Below, piece after piece: positions 1-11,823 of a DNA stretch of 28,466 nt (position 1 is the first letter of the stretch; every line of letters begins with the position of its first letter). A program made the position numbers and the translations under genes. A model generated the notes under the pieces. The model was not told the DNA's origin. It did not search any database and saw only the letters and a program-made list of their open reading frames with translations. Where the stretch lies: the NCBI GenBank assembly GCA_043381765.1, contig JBHJMP010000326.1, positions 4,959 to 33,424 on the forward strand, written 5' to 3'. Origin of the DNA: Collodictyon triciliatum. Its lineage: Eukaryota; CRuMs.

Positions 1-130
<130 letters not shown>

Positions 131-139
131 CTTGATTAG

Positions 140-1502
140 TGGGCTTGCAGATACAGTCATGCACCCTTTCGATACTGTTAAGACACGATTGCAAGCCCAA
201 GTGAAAGCACCGTTCCAATACAATGGAATGCTTCATGCATTCAAAACTATTACACAAAAGGAGGGTATTCGCGGGCTCTATGGAGGTAATTATCATAAAC
301 CACAATTTGAAATATATACTTTTTACTTATCTCCTGAGCATTAATAAATACATAAATTTTAGAATAGCCTCCTCTCTTCAAAAATAAGAAATACAGAAAG
401 GAATTGCTTTTTCTCTTTTAAATTAAGCTTCACTCTGCTGTACTTTATCCAATAGGTCTTGGTCCTGCTGTCGGGTGCGCCATACCAACCACAGCAATTT
501 ACTTTGTTGTATATGAACAGACAAAATCCTTTTTCCTTCCAAAAGTGCGATCTGATTTCCATTCGCTTATTTACTCGACTGCTGGTGCCCTGGGAGAATC
601 AATAGCCTCATTATTTTCGATTCCATTCGAGGTATCTTCCTCCTCTTTTTCAGACATAAACGCAACGAATTTTGTGCGTGCATTTCTTCTTGCAACATTT
701 TGCTTACACGTAAATATGGTGCAATGTGCCTGGTTAAGATTGATTATAGAATCTCAATTTCTCTTCCTGCACACAAGGTGGTCAAGCAACGAATGCAACT
801 CAAAGGTTTACACTCCCATGACCCAGATTACATCGGAAAGTATAAACACACGATGCACGCACTACAATCAATTCTTCGAAAAGTTTGTAGTGGAGAAAAC
901 AATTTCTTATGACTATTTTAATCTATCCAGTTATGTTTTCCTTCTATCTTTTTTTCTTTTCGTTTTTCGTTTTTCGTTTTTCGTTTTTCGTTTTTCGTTT
1001 TTCGTTTTTCGTTTTTCGTTTTTCGTTTTTCGTTTTTCGTTTTCTGATGCACCGTTGTCGGCAGGATGGAATCAGAGGACTTTACATCGGATATGGAGCA
1101 ACCATTCTGCGGGATGCGCCGCTGACTGCCGTGCAGTTTGCCGTGTACGAAGAGATGTGCGTGCTGCTGAAACACCAGCGAGGACTCGGGCGGTCGTACC
1201 AACCAACGACGGCTGAGGCGGTTGTTCTTGGGGGCATCGCCGGCGCAGTTGCAGCCGCAACAACAGCCCCGTTGGATCTGGTCAAAACACGCCTCCAGAT
1301 TCAGGGCGAGGCCGTGGAAGTTCCCCAATATAACGGAATCCGACATGCACTTGCCACGGTGGTAAGGAATGAAGGAGTTCGTGGGCTGTGGAAGGGAATA
1401 GCCCCGCGTGTGGTTTGGGTTGCACCGCAAAGTGCCCTGATGTTCGCGGGCTACGAACTGGCCAAGCTTTTCTTTGTCCCTGACCCGATAGACAAGGTCT
1501 GA
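140..1502 (+). CDS. Mitochondrial carrier family protein (5' end missing), SAM-carrier/mitoferrin-like
   Basis: Solute transporter of the mitochondrial inner membrane (SLC25 family). Four exons join in phase: <140-285, 456-631, 778-882 and 1065-1502 (TGA stop). All three signature motifs of the tripartite carrier fold are visible: HPFDTVKTRLQ in repeat 1, IPFEVVKQRMQ in repeat 2 and APLDLVKTRLQ in repeat 3. Each is followed by the second-half signature, such as EGIRGLYGG, DGIRGLYIGYG and EGVRGLWKG. Only the first helix of repeat 1 and the N-terminus are missing, upstream of the window edge. The PFEVVKQRMQ motif and the WKGIAPRVVW stretch recall S-adenosylmethionine carriers and mitoferrins, but the substrate cannot be fixed from motifs alone. 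The last exon is clearly GC-richer than the introns. The third intron (883-1064) carries a 7-bp minisatellite. An acceptor at 149-150 is a less likely start for the first visible exon. Confidence 0.93.
961..1041. repeat. CGTTTTT heptamer minisatellite in carrier intron
   Basis: About eleven near-perfect copies of a 7-bp unit CGTTTTT lie in the third intron of the carrier gene, just upstream of the acceptor at 1064. They extend the pyrimidine tract. Because 7 is not a multiple of 3 all frames stay open, which gives false Phe/Val/Arg/Ser open frames here. Confidence 0.95.
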
Positions 1503-2570
1503 GTCTGCGAAAAGAGGAAGAGAGTAAGGAAGAGTGAGTAAGGGAGGGGAAACAGAGAAAAAAAAAAAGGCATGGTCTCAACGAGGTCATTCAAGTATCA
1601 CCATTTGTCCAGGTCGGAGACGGAGCAGTCTTATCTATTTCTCCCTCTTTCCTTCTTTTTCCTTCTTTTTCCTTCTTCTTTTTTCTCTTTAGTTCTTAAC
1701 TTTTTCCTTGTTTCTGTCTGTGCTTGTTATATGTATCCATCACATTCTTGATAAGCCTGAATATTGGAATGAAGCTGAAGGGCAAAGACAGAAGAGGGAT
1801 GTAGCGCTCGAAACAACTCTATTCTTTTCTTTTCTTTTCTTTCTCTTTGTTCCGTTCTTCTCCATCCACTTTATCATCATGAAGACAGAGGTGGGCGATG
1901 GTGTGTTAAGGCGGGCACTTATATTGGCCTGCTTCGAACTACTATGCACAATCTATCCTGTTTCCGCCTTTCCTATTAATGCGGTAAAGCACATAATTGA
2001 ATAAACTGATAATGCTCTATCCACCAAATACGTGAGAACCCAGCCATCATTTATTTAGTTATTTTGCGCCTTGGCTCTGGGGAAGGAATTGGAAAGCCTT
2101 TCTACAGTGGACAAACTATGCCTGTTCGTACGCCCCTACTTTCGCTCATCTTTTGTTTTTGATACAGCTATGGTTCGTTTTGGTGTGTGTTAGATGTAGG
2201 TTTGGATGAAATAAAAAATAAGACTAATTTGCAGAAAAATCATACGGTTGAGTTGGTCAATCATTCGTTTCAATGCTTTGCGGTCATTGGATGGATTCAG
2301 CACTGTTTTGTTTTGTTTTGTTGATTAAAAAATTGGGCGCTCGTACAATAATGCTATTCTATCAATTATATAATAATCCATCTATTTATACACCATGATT
2401 GCATCAGATTACATGTGTTTTGCTTTTCGTTAGTGATGTCGGCCAGAGACGCAAGAAACTAGGATGAAAACAATAGCCAATTTAGGAATTGATTATTATT
2501 CTTTTTTAAAAAATAAAAATAAAAATAAAAACTACATTTGAAATCAAATTTTGATAGACAACAAATAAAT
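1503..2570. other. Convergent intergenic region (3' UTRs)
   Basis: This stretch lies between the stop of the carrier (plus strand) and the stop of the PH-MUN gene (minus strand). It holds pyrimidine-rich tracts around 1640-1690 and 1825-1865 and AT-rich runs, including AATAAA-like signals near 2208 that could serve polyadenylation. The open frames here are short and compositionally biased. I see no gene in it. Confidence 0.6.
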
Positions 2571-5067
2571 CTATTGACTGTATACGTTTATGTAGTGCTT
2601 TGAAGAGAGACCGTCTCCATCCTCATAGAGTAGATTACATAGTGTCTAAAGAAACAAAAACAAAAAAGTAAATGTATTTTATTACGAGGTAATGGCAGTA
2701 TGATAGGTTCGATGGATTAACATGATAATGTTACCATTAATGCTTTCTTTGTGATTTCGAGAGGTAAAACACTTTCGACACTTTTAGAACGTGATTTCAC
2801 AATTATCGTAGAGTATGTTGCCTGATTTCATATGTAAAGGGTTGATAAATATATAGATAAGGCTTTTTTTTTTATTCAGATTTATCGATCAGTATGGAAT
2901 ATTTGTAATCATACATGATTATTATAGTAAAAATAAAAAAATCTTAATTCGACAAACCAATGAAACGTTCTCCCATATCTTTCGAAGTGCATGGGGATAC
3001 AAATCAGAGTGGATTACATCTTTTAGCTTTTCATTTTCTTCATGAATCCGACCAAGGTCTTCTGAGACAGAGGCTTTTGAAGTTTATGATGGTTAATTCT
3101 GCCGAATTGTGGTGGTAGTTGTGTACAAATCGATCGTTTCTGTGTCAAAAATCTTACAGGATATGTGTGGGAGGATTGTATCAAAGTCTAGCAGAAACAC
3201 AGTCGTATGTATCGATGACCCTCTCTTTCTACTGGCTTTTGCTGCTTCCAGCTCTTTCAAGCACCAAGTTTCAATCAGCTTCTTCACATCCAGGCAATAG
3301 TCCGAAATTATGTCTCGGTACTGATTATGCAGAGAAACGAAAAATAATAAATTAAAAATATTAACAAGTAGAGCTCGTATTGAATTTGAGGTGAACTCTA
3401 ATGTCGATCATGGAGCTTATCAATCCCAGCGAAGTCTTTTTCGCTTGGAGATAAAAATCCTTCACTTCTTCATCCAATTTCGTGGGTGGTATATGTTTGG
3501 TGCTAACTATTCACATTTCAACTTTATTTTAATATCTAGTTGGGTTGTGCAGAGAACAGAGAATGCACATATGAAATGTAATTGCTATATCAAACTTACG
3601 CTCCATCGATACTTGTACGTAAAGGCTCTGCTGCGTCAATGTTTTGGAAACGCTAAAGTCAAGGTACTCTCGACAGTAATAGATGTTGTTGATGATGATA
3701 GTGAGCTAAGGCAAGAAAAAAATGAAAGCATATGTCATTAAAATTGGATGCTATTTTAATTGATTATCAAATGGAATACTTAACTGTCGTATTTCATTTG
3801 AATGGAAGTACATATCATCCGTTAACCTTTTTTTTTATTCTGTTTTATATGTAGTGGAGACAAACCTCTTTTGATTTCTCCGCAGTGTATCTTCCTGTAT
3901 CTCTTTCAATGGTGGCATACTTTGATACCATGATGCTGACATAGTGATTCACCAGCCCAAGGTACTTCTATGAATCAAAGAAGGGTGTAAGATAAGAGAG
4001 AGTTAAGGGTAGATGCCTATCTATTTCAATGGATGATCAGAATGAAATGGACCTTCATGAAGTACTCGACAAAAGTGTACGAGTTCTCTCTAGAGTTGTA
4101 TAAAGCTTCTGGGTCGAATGATTGGTAAAGAATGTCGATATGCTGCTCGATTGCAGAAAATACATCGGTCAACGAAGTCGAAAATCTGGCCTCACCAATA
4201 AGTGCGAGCTTTTTTTTTCATCAAAAATCATATAATTTCGTAAGAATCGGATGGTAGATGCATTTTCTTCAAGAACGCATTAATATGGAGGGTTTGAAGA
4301 AATGATAAATGCGCAATTACTTTTTCCTTTTCTTTTAAAAAAAGTGTGTGATGAAACCAAATTTTTATAGTATAGATTCTCACATTGTCGACATGGCACG
4401 AGCGCTGCACGACATCTGTCAACGTTGAAGATGTTTCATCAATCCACAAAATCACAGATTTTTCAAAGAGGGTGTCCAAAGGTGGTGGCTCAATTCTCCT
4501 GTAGAAATGAATTTGAAAAATTAACAACCAAACGAAATAGGTGAAAAATGATATCTCTTAATTGACGTAATGTGATGTCATGTTTGCTTCATCTTGTCCC
4601 TGTTGCGCTTTGAATCGAATAAAGAGGGGAAATCATGCATGTTTCATACTCTGTTAAAAATGGTGTCAGGTCTTCTTTTAGGGCTCTCCACGCAGAAATG
4701 GACTTAAAAATGACAAACGAATCCATATGTAACGAACCGTATTCGTAGGCCATGAATAGGGTCTATAGAAAGGGAGCAATATTTATCGGAATCATAGTGA
4801 CTATTTGGAGCTAAAATCGATTTTTAGTAAAGTAAACATTCTAAAAGAAGAAGTATTGCGAACCTCTGCAGAAAGTGTCGAAAAGAAATGAGTAGCTATG
4901 ATGCTTTCGTACTTGATACCGCTACTTAATATTAGACGTGATTATTCGTAAGCACTTGGATTATCATTTGGTAATAAAAAAATCCTTGATTAATGGTTTA
5001 ATTTGAACCTATCTTCCTTTCATCCTAGTTGTTTGTTGTTTGTTGTTGTTTTTTTGTTTTTTTTTTT

Positions 5068-5147
<80 letters not shown>

Positions 5148-5655
5148 NNNNNNNNNNNNNNNNNNNNNNNNNNNNNNNNNNNNNNNNNNNNNNNNNNNNN
5201 NNNNNNNNNNNNNNNNNNNNNNNNNNNNNNNNNNNNNNNNNNNNNNNTTTTTTGGTTTTTTTTGGTTTTTTTTGGTTTTTTTTGGTTTTTTTTTGGTTTT
5301 TTTTTGTTTTGTTTTTTGTTTTTGTTTTTGTTATATTTACCAACCTGGGAAATTCGTCTTTGTAGAAAGTAAGCGATTCAAAGTCGCATTTAGTAGACCT
5401 TAAAACTTCGATGTACTGGAGTGGGCTCAAAACGGCTCGGTTTTCAGATGGGGCTCTCTATTTCATGATTATGCGTCATTATCTTTTGATTCTTTATTTT
5501 ATCGAAATGTCTAGAAGTGAAACGACCTATATATTAGCAATCAAATATGCAATTCATACTCCGGATTCATGTTTTGACCGCGCTGCTTCAAGTATACAGT
5601 CCATCCTTTTTCTTGCTGACCTCTTTTGCATTTTTTTTTTTAGGGGGTGGGGGCC

Positions 5656-5732
<77 letters not shown>

Positions 5733-8700
5733 TTAACGTGATTGTTATTTTGCTTTATCAGGTCCCAATATACATATCCAATAATATGTCTTGATAATAG
5801 ATCAATACCAACAAAATCAATGACAATAATAGTAAATAGTAATAGCAACCTGAATGTAGTCGTTGACCCTATCCTGAAACATAGAAACGGTTGGTGTGAC
5901 ACTTTGCTCCACTTTATGAGATAGATTGATACACTTGGGTAAAGATAATGATTATTAAAACAACCTCTTTTTTTTTTTTGAAAGAAAAATTGATTGCTCA
6001 TAAACACAGCAACATAGTGTTTTTGTGAAATTTGCAAATACAAACATAGAATTGAATTGAGGTTTGATTAAAGAACACGTGTCGATGGAAGAAAAACCTG
6101 GAGTAATATGCGAATAAGCCGTTGCATGATACCCGACGGTGTGTTTTTGGGATACGTTGTAATAAAATTATCCAAGTGTTGGTCCACGTAAGTAAACAAT
6201 TGCGATGATATAGAACGCAAAGCCGAGAGCTAGTAAATGAGTCGTTCATAAGCCAGTGTATGAATTAGAAGCTTCGAGAAAATATCATAATGGCTGTCAA
6301 CTGAGGGCTCTGCAAATACATATACATAAAATAATTTTATGAAAGCGCCTGACATTCACGATTTACCTCGTATTTGGTTAGGTGATATTCTTTCCATGTC
6401 CCACTAACTGAAGCTCGGACTCTTGAGACCAAAAACTCAAACTGAGACGCTACGCACTCAAGATGGTTTGGGTCTGAAGGCATTCCTTTCGAGTAGAAAT
6501 CAAGAACACTGCAGAATTTTATAAATTTACGTATCGTTTGTGCCTCTGTGGCTTTTCCATTATCATATGCCAGATTAAAACTTGGGTAATATGCCCCACG
6601 GTATACCTTCTGGATATCAACATAGCATTACAATATACTAATCGTTAGAATGAAACAACTCACGTCAAATGCTGAAAATTCTCAGATATGCCATAAAAAT
6701 TTGCGAATTGGTCGAGTATCGTCTGTATATGTATTGGGAGTGAAAAATCTTCAGCTGAGGTCAATGAATAGCTTTTCTTGGATGTAATTCTGTTCCGTTT
6801 TTCAGTCTGCATGACCCTGGATGAGAGCGATATTTTGACATAATTAGGGATATTCGATTGCAATTGGAAATGAAGTATTCGTACTGGAAGAACAAAGCCC
6901 TGTAGTATATATGGTAATCAGATTTCAAAAGCTTTCGGTCGAGTTCAAGTAGCTCTAATTCTGGAGCGCACTTGAAGTGGGCCTGTGATATCTCGCTGGA
7001 GAATGAAAAAAAAAAAAGGAATATTTATGTAAATAAATTGACGAGGAGTATGGAAATAACATGGAAATAATTATTATACAAATTAAGGCGCTCGTGCTCT
7101 TTCTCTTTGAATATAAAGAACGAAGCATCATCCTGCAGATTGGCCGAGAGTGAGTGAAGGCAGTAGTGTCAAAATGGGATTGAAGGGATTTTATGTTTAC
7201 GATAATCATACATAGAATGCCGCAGCATCATAGTAGGGGTTGGTCCCCACTCCACTCTTGAAAGACATCAGCATTTGGCACGCTAACTAAATAAGTACCC
7301 ATATACTTAGAAAAACTCCTTGTAGTGGTACTGTCAAGTATTGATGAACAAACACATATAAATTTATAGCTGCACATTTCTGAGCAAATAGAGAAATACA
7401 CTCCAGCTCCCACTCCGAACGATTCGTTGCGCCACATGTTGTTGCAGGTGATTGAATTCAAACACGGAGGTCAAATATCCGACACAGTTTTGAATCAGCT
7501 TCGAAATAGAATGTATATGTAAATAACGGAGCGAAAAGAGAGAAAATTAGAATCAATTCAAGGTCATGCGTCACACATGAGCTTGCTGTGCTGTCAGTTT
7601 GATATTTTGTAGCAGAAAATCATGTTAAATAATAACCTCGGGGGCTGCATCCCACCAACTTCTCACAAGCGGTCGCAAGGATATCTCATACAAGTCCAAG
7701 AAATCGTTCTATATAATGTGAATATATCAATCTGAATCGATAGCTATGAAGGATTATACTCTCTGGGACTGCAAGTAGTCCCACAGATGTAACCATGAAA
7801 ATGTACCCTGATGAACTCAACATAATGAGGTTTCCATGTGGAATTGTAGTATGAAATAAGCTGCTGTATTTTCGATGCGGTGAGTGTCGACATCCACATA
7901 TCAAGTTCTTGTCCTCTATATTTTGTGGGAAAGTATGTCATGGATGAAAGTCACATAAAATTTTGAAATTTATCATAATTAAAATTACACTATGAATGCG
8001 ACAGGGAATACTAGCATCGAGTAAATATGTCTAAATATCTTCTTTTTTTTTTTTTTTTTCTGCGCCAATTGAAGAAAATTACGTTCCGACTATGAATGTG
8101 TAATTCGAGAAAATGTCTCGAATAATGAGCCTGAACTCGCTCTCATTCTGCCGTGCTTTACCGTCTTCATTGCATACATGTCCCCAGCTCAGCTCTGTAA
8201 CGCTCTTTGTAAATATTGCAGACTCCTGAAGAAAGAAAATAGTATTAAGAAACAGCAAGACTCTCAAAAAAAAAAAAAGGATTCATTACACTTGCTCTTT
8301 TCGATAAGACCAGAACTCCTTCGTCCAAGGAAAGCCATCTCGTCTTGTATTCTTTGTCGAATGTTTCCACTATCCCACTTAGCCCCGCCCAAACCAAGGC
8401 TTTGTATTCACTGGCAAAATAGCCATCTGAATAATCCTGTGATATTGGTGGAAGCGGCTTTAAGATATTGAATTTCTGTTGAGAAGATGACTTTTCAAAT
8501 GATGCAGGCGAGGGTGATGCCATTTTTCCTGATATCTCTTGCTTTCCTAGAGACATGGGCTAAAAAAAAAAAAAGTGCATTCAGTTACTGTCTGCCCTTT
8601 AATTTTATATTCGGTCATCAATCTGGCTTATGTATCTATAATGTTGTGATGTACGAGTATAAAAATTACTTTTCTACATTATTTGGAATAAAAAAAATCC

Positions 8701-9300
8701 TACAAAAAATGGTGAAGCTGGTCGAGATTCGACAAGAGAGGGTGATATGTTGTCTGGATTTCTCATTTCATTTGATTTTCCTCTAATAAAACCAAATTTA
8801 GGTATGTATACCGATACTTTAATATATTTTCCTTTCCTAGTATCATAATTGAGTCTTTCTTTCGATCAAACTTTAACCTTATCATATAACTTTGTTTTTA
8901 AAAAGTATTTGAATGATAGTGTATTATGAAACATAGTTTTAATACTTTAGTGAATGATCAAGTATTCCGTTAGCTTCATCGGTTAATGATGTTGGAAACA
9001 CTGAGTCACCCTTTGACGAACTCTGTTAATCATCGACATTATATACAGAAGAAGGTAAATTGTGTGATTTTTTTTTGAATTTCAAATATTTAGATTTTGG
9101 TTACACTGCAAAGGCAATATGAAAGCGTAAATTTTGTGGGGCCAGGATATAAAAGGATGTTTTTGGTTTGTTTTGGTTTGTTTTGGTTTGTTTTGGTTTG
9201 TTTTGGTTTGTTTTGGTTTGTTTTGGTTTGTTTTGTTTTGTTTTGTTTTGTTTTGTTTTGTTTTGTTTTGTTTTGTTTTGTTTTGTTTTGTTTTGTTTTG

Positions 9301-9331
<31 letters not shown>

Positions 9332-10515
9332 CACATGGAATCAAATGGGGATTTCAAAGTGCATATCGCTACCAAAGTCATTAAACTCGTCGATGTCGAG
9401 CTCGAATCATTTTCCCTTGAGGTGTATTTAGAATTGCTGCGAATAGCTTCTACTGGTATTGATACCGACCGAGTTTCCTCTTGAAGATACTTGGTCAAGT
9501 TTCTATAATTTATGTGTTACTGTTGGATATGTCGCCCAATAAGGCACATAGAGACGAATCAAAAAAAAAGCGTTCGCTTTGACCTTACTCAACTATATTG
9601 AAATTCTGTTTCCTTGTATTTTATGTTAAGAGTTTGTAAATGGAAAAAAACTTAATTCATGAAGTGATTTTGTGTGTGTGGTACAATTACATTTTTCCAG
9701 AAAAATCGTCTGTTAATACTTTGATGTAAAACTCATTTTCGGGAATTAAACGGCGCCTGTGAAGGAGACATAGATTGAGAAAAACGGAATGGCATTGTGA
9801 ATATCAAAAAAAAATATGAATATAGTGATTCGAGGTACTTAATTTCCATAGTGTGATGTTCAACTAAATAAATAAAATAAAAAAGGGCTTCTTACTCTGC
9901 ACAGGGAAGGTCATTTGATTGTTTCATGTGTTGTTGTGAATCAACATCTGCTATCTTTGTTTCTTTTTCGATAGTTATTTTTGGAGATGGCAAAACAAAG
10001 TTCTGTGGAAGATGGAACGGTAACTTTAAGCAATTTGGGTGAACAGTGGTAGGAATATACATGGTAACAGAATACAATATATGTATATTCAAAGGAATGA
10101 TAAATCATTCGGAAGAACGTAATAAATTACACTACGGGTGTGGTGGGGTTAGGCAACTGTCTTTGCACGGCCTTCGGTGTCTGAAATGAGTAAATGGTGG
10201 CGATGTAATGTAATTTTATTAAGTGTCAAAGGTACGAGAAGCAACTATTTGGCTAAGTTGTAACATAACGGGGGAATAATACTAATTATATTATTAGTGT
10301 TTCCTTGAATTTTTGCAAGAGCCGTTCGGATATTTCTTTACTTGTTGCATTTTCAGCTTATCCGAATATCTCGTTTGTACAGAAGGGGATGGTGTCAGTT
10401 GCTTCGATACTTCATCAAACAGGAAGTTTTCTCCCAAATCGATTGTTGCGCGCTTGTCTCTACCTCATAACAACCCAATAAACGCATATTAGTTGATTGG
10501 ATAAACGCACACATC

Positions 10516-10595
<80 letters not shown>

Positions 10596-10754
10596 ACACG
10601 CGTCGGTTTTTATTTTGATAAATCATAACAGAGGCGCCATAAAACGAGTCTGTGTAATCTTCATGAAAAAAGAAATACATCATGACTGGAAGCTTTCCCC
10701 AGTGGCGTGTCGCTGGATTACTGGAGGAGGAAAAGGGTTGGTATCCATGACCAT
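2571..10754 (-). CDS. PH-MUN domain protein (CAPS/Munc13-type vesicle priming factor), about 33 exons
   Basis: Predicted vesicle-priming or tethering protein. My exons, 5' to 3' on the minus strand: 10754-10687, 10459-10342, 10180-10136, 10002-9896, 9756-9691, 9502-9373, 9022-8946, 8782-8704, 8559-8290, 8225-8083, 7915-7807, 7708-7637, 7498-7466, 7412-7299, 7256-7212, 7132-7061, 6982-6840, 6771-6664, 6580-6367, 6229-6098, 5873-5850, 5615-5560, 5455-5345, 4924-4864, 4762-4650, 4498-4384, 4208-4053, 3967-3866, 3705-3600, 3506-3397, 3320-3158, 3073-2958, 2645-2571. They total 3453 nt, or 1150 residues, with all phases agreeing and a TAG stop. Residues 1-270 are polar, Ser/Thr/Pro-rich and probably disordered. 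Residues about 278-385 form a PH domain, with FDKEYKTRWLSLDEG and the near-invariant C-terminal Trp in ELDMWMSTL (W375). The rest matches the MUN region in pattern: PLDTLFEKSVILWID, then IIINNIYYCREYL (near 962), then NLLYEDGDGLSS at the end, as in the MHD2 of Munc13. Animal CAPS proteins have C2-PH-MUN order; I see no C2 here. The N gap and poly-T tract are intronic. The least secure junctions are 7466/7412, 6840/6771 and the 24-nt exon 5873-5850. Confidence 0.8.
5041..5330. repeat. Poly-T tract with scaffold gap in PH-MUN intron
   Basis: An interrupted poly-T run (5041-5147) leads into 100 N (5148-5247), followed by a T-rich repeat with GG every 10 bases or so (5248-5330). All of it lies in the intron between exons 5455-5345 and 4924-4864, whose phases agree (phase 2), so the gap should not remove coding sequence. 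The N run is exactly 100 long, the usual placeholder for a gap of unknown size. Confidence 0.95.
5657..5731. repeat. (GT)n dinucleotide microsatellite
   Basis: About 37 perfect GT units lie in the PH-MUN intron between exons 5873-5850 and 5615-5560. On the gene's own strand this is (CA)n, in the 5' half of the intron. Confidence 0.97.
9160..9330. repeat. TTTTGGTTTG / TTTTG minisatellite in PH-MUN intron
   Basis: A block of 10-bp units TTTTGGTTTG (about 9160-9230) passes directly into pure 5-bp TTTTG units (to 9330). The 10-mer is a TTTTG pair with one G-for-T change, so one block probably arose from the other. It sits in the intron between exons 9502-9373 and 9022-8946 of the PH-MUN gene. 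Confidence 0.96.
10525..10594. repeat. 70-base poly-A tract in first PH-MUN intron
   Basis: An uninterrupted run of 70 A, flanked by CACACA on both sides, lies in the intron between exon 1 (10754-10687) and exon 2 (10459-10342). On the sense strand this is poly-T. Confidence 0.96.

Positions 10755-11823
<1,069 letters not shown>

Noticed and set aside
5003-5430. Open frames of poly-Phe or poly-Lys across the N gap
   Set aside because: They are translations of homopolymer and N sequence inside an intron; flanking real exons lie on the minus strand.
9090-9484. Plus and minus frames made of Cys/Phe/Val/Leu or Lys/Gln/Thr/Asn repeats
   Set aside because: They come from the TTTTG minisatellite, which is open in all frames; the true coding piece here is the minus exon 9502-9373.
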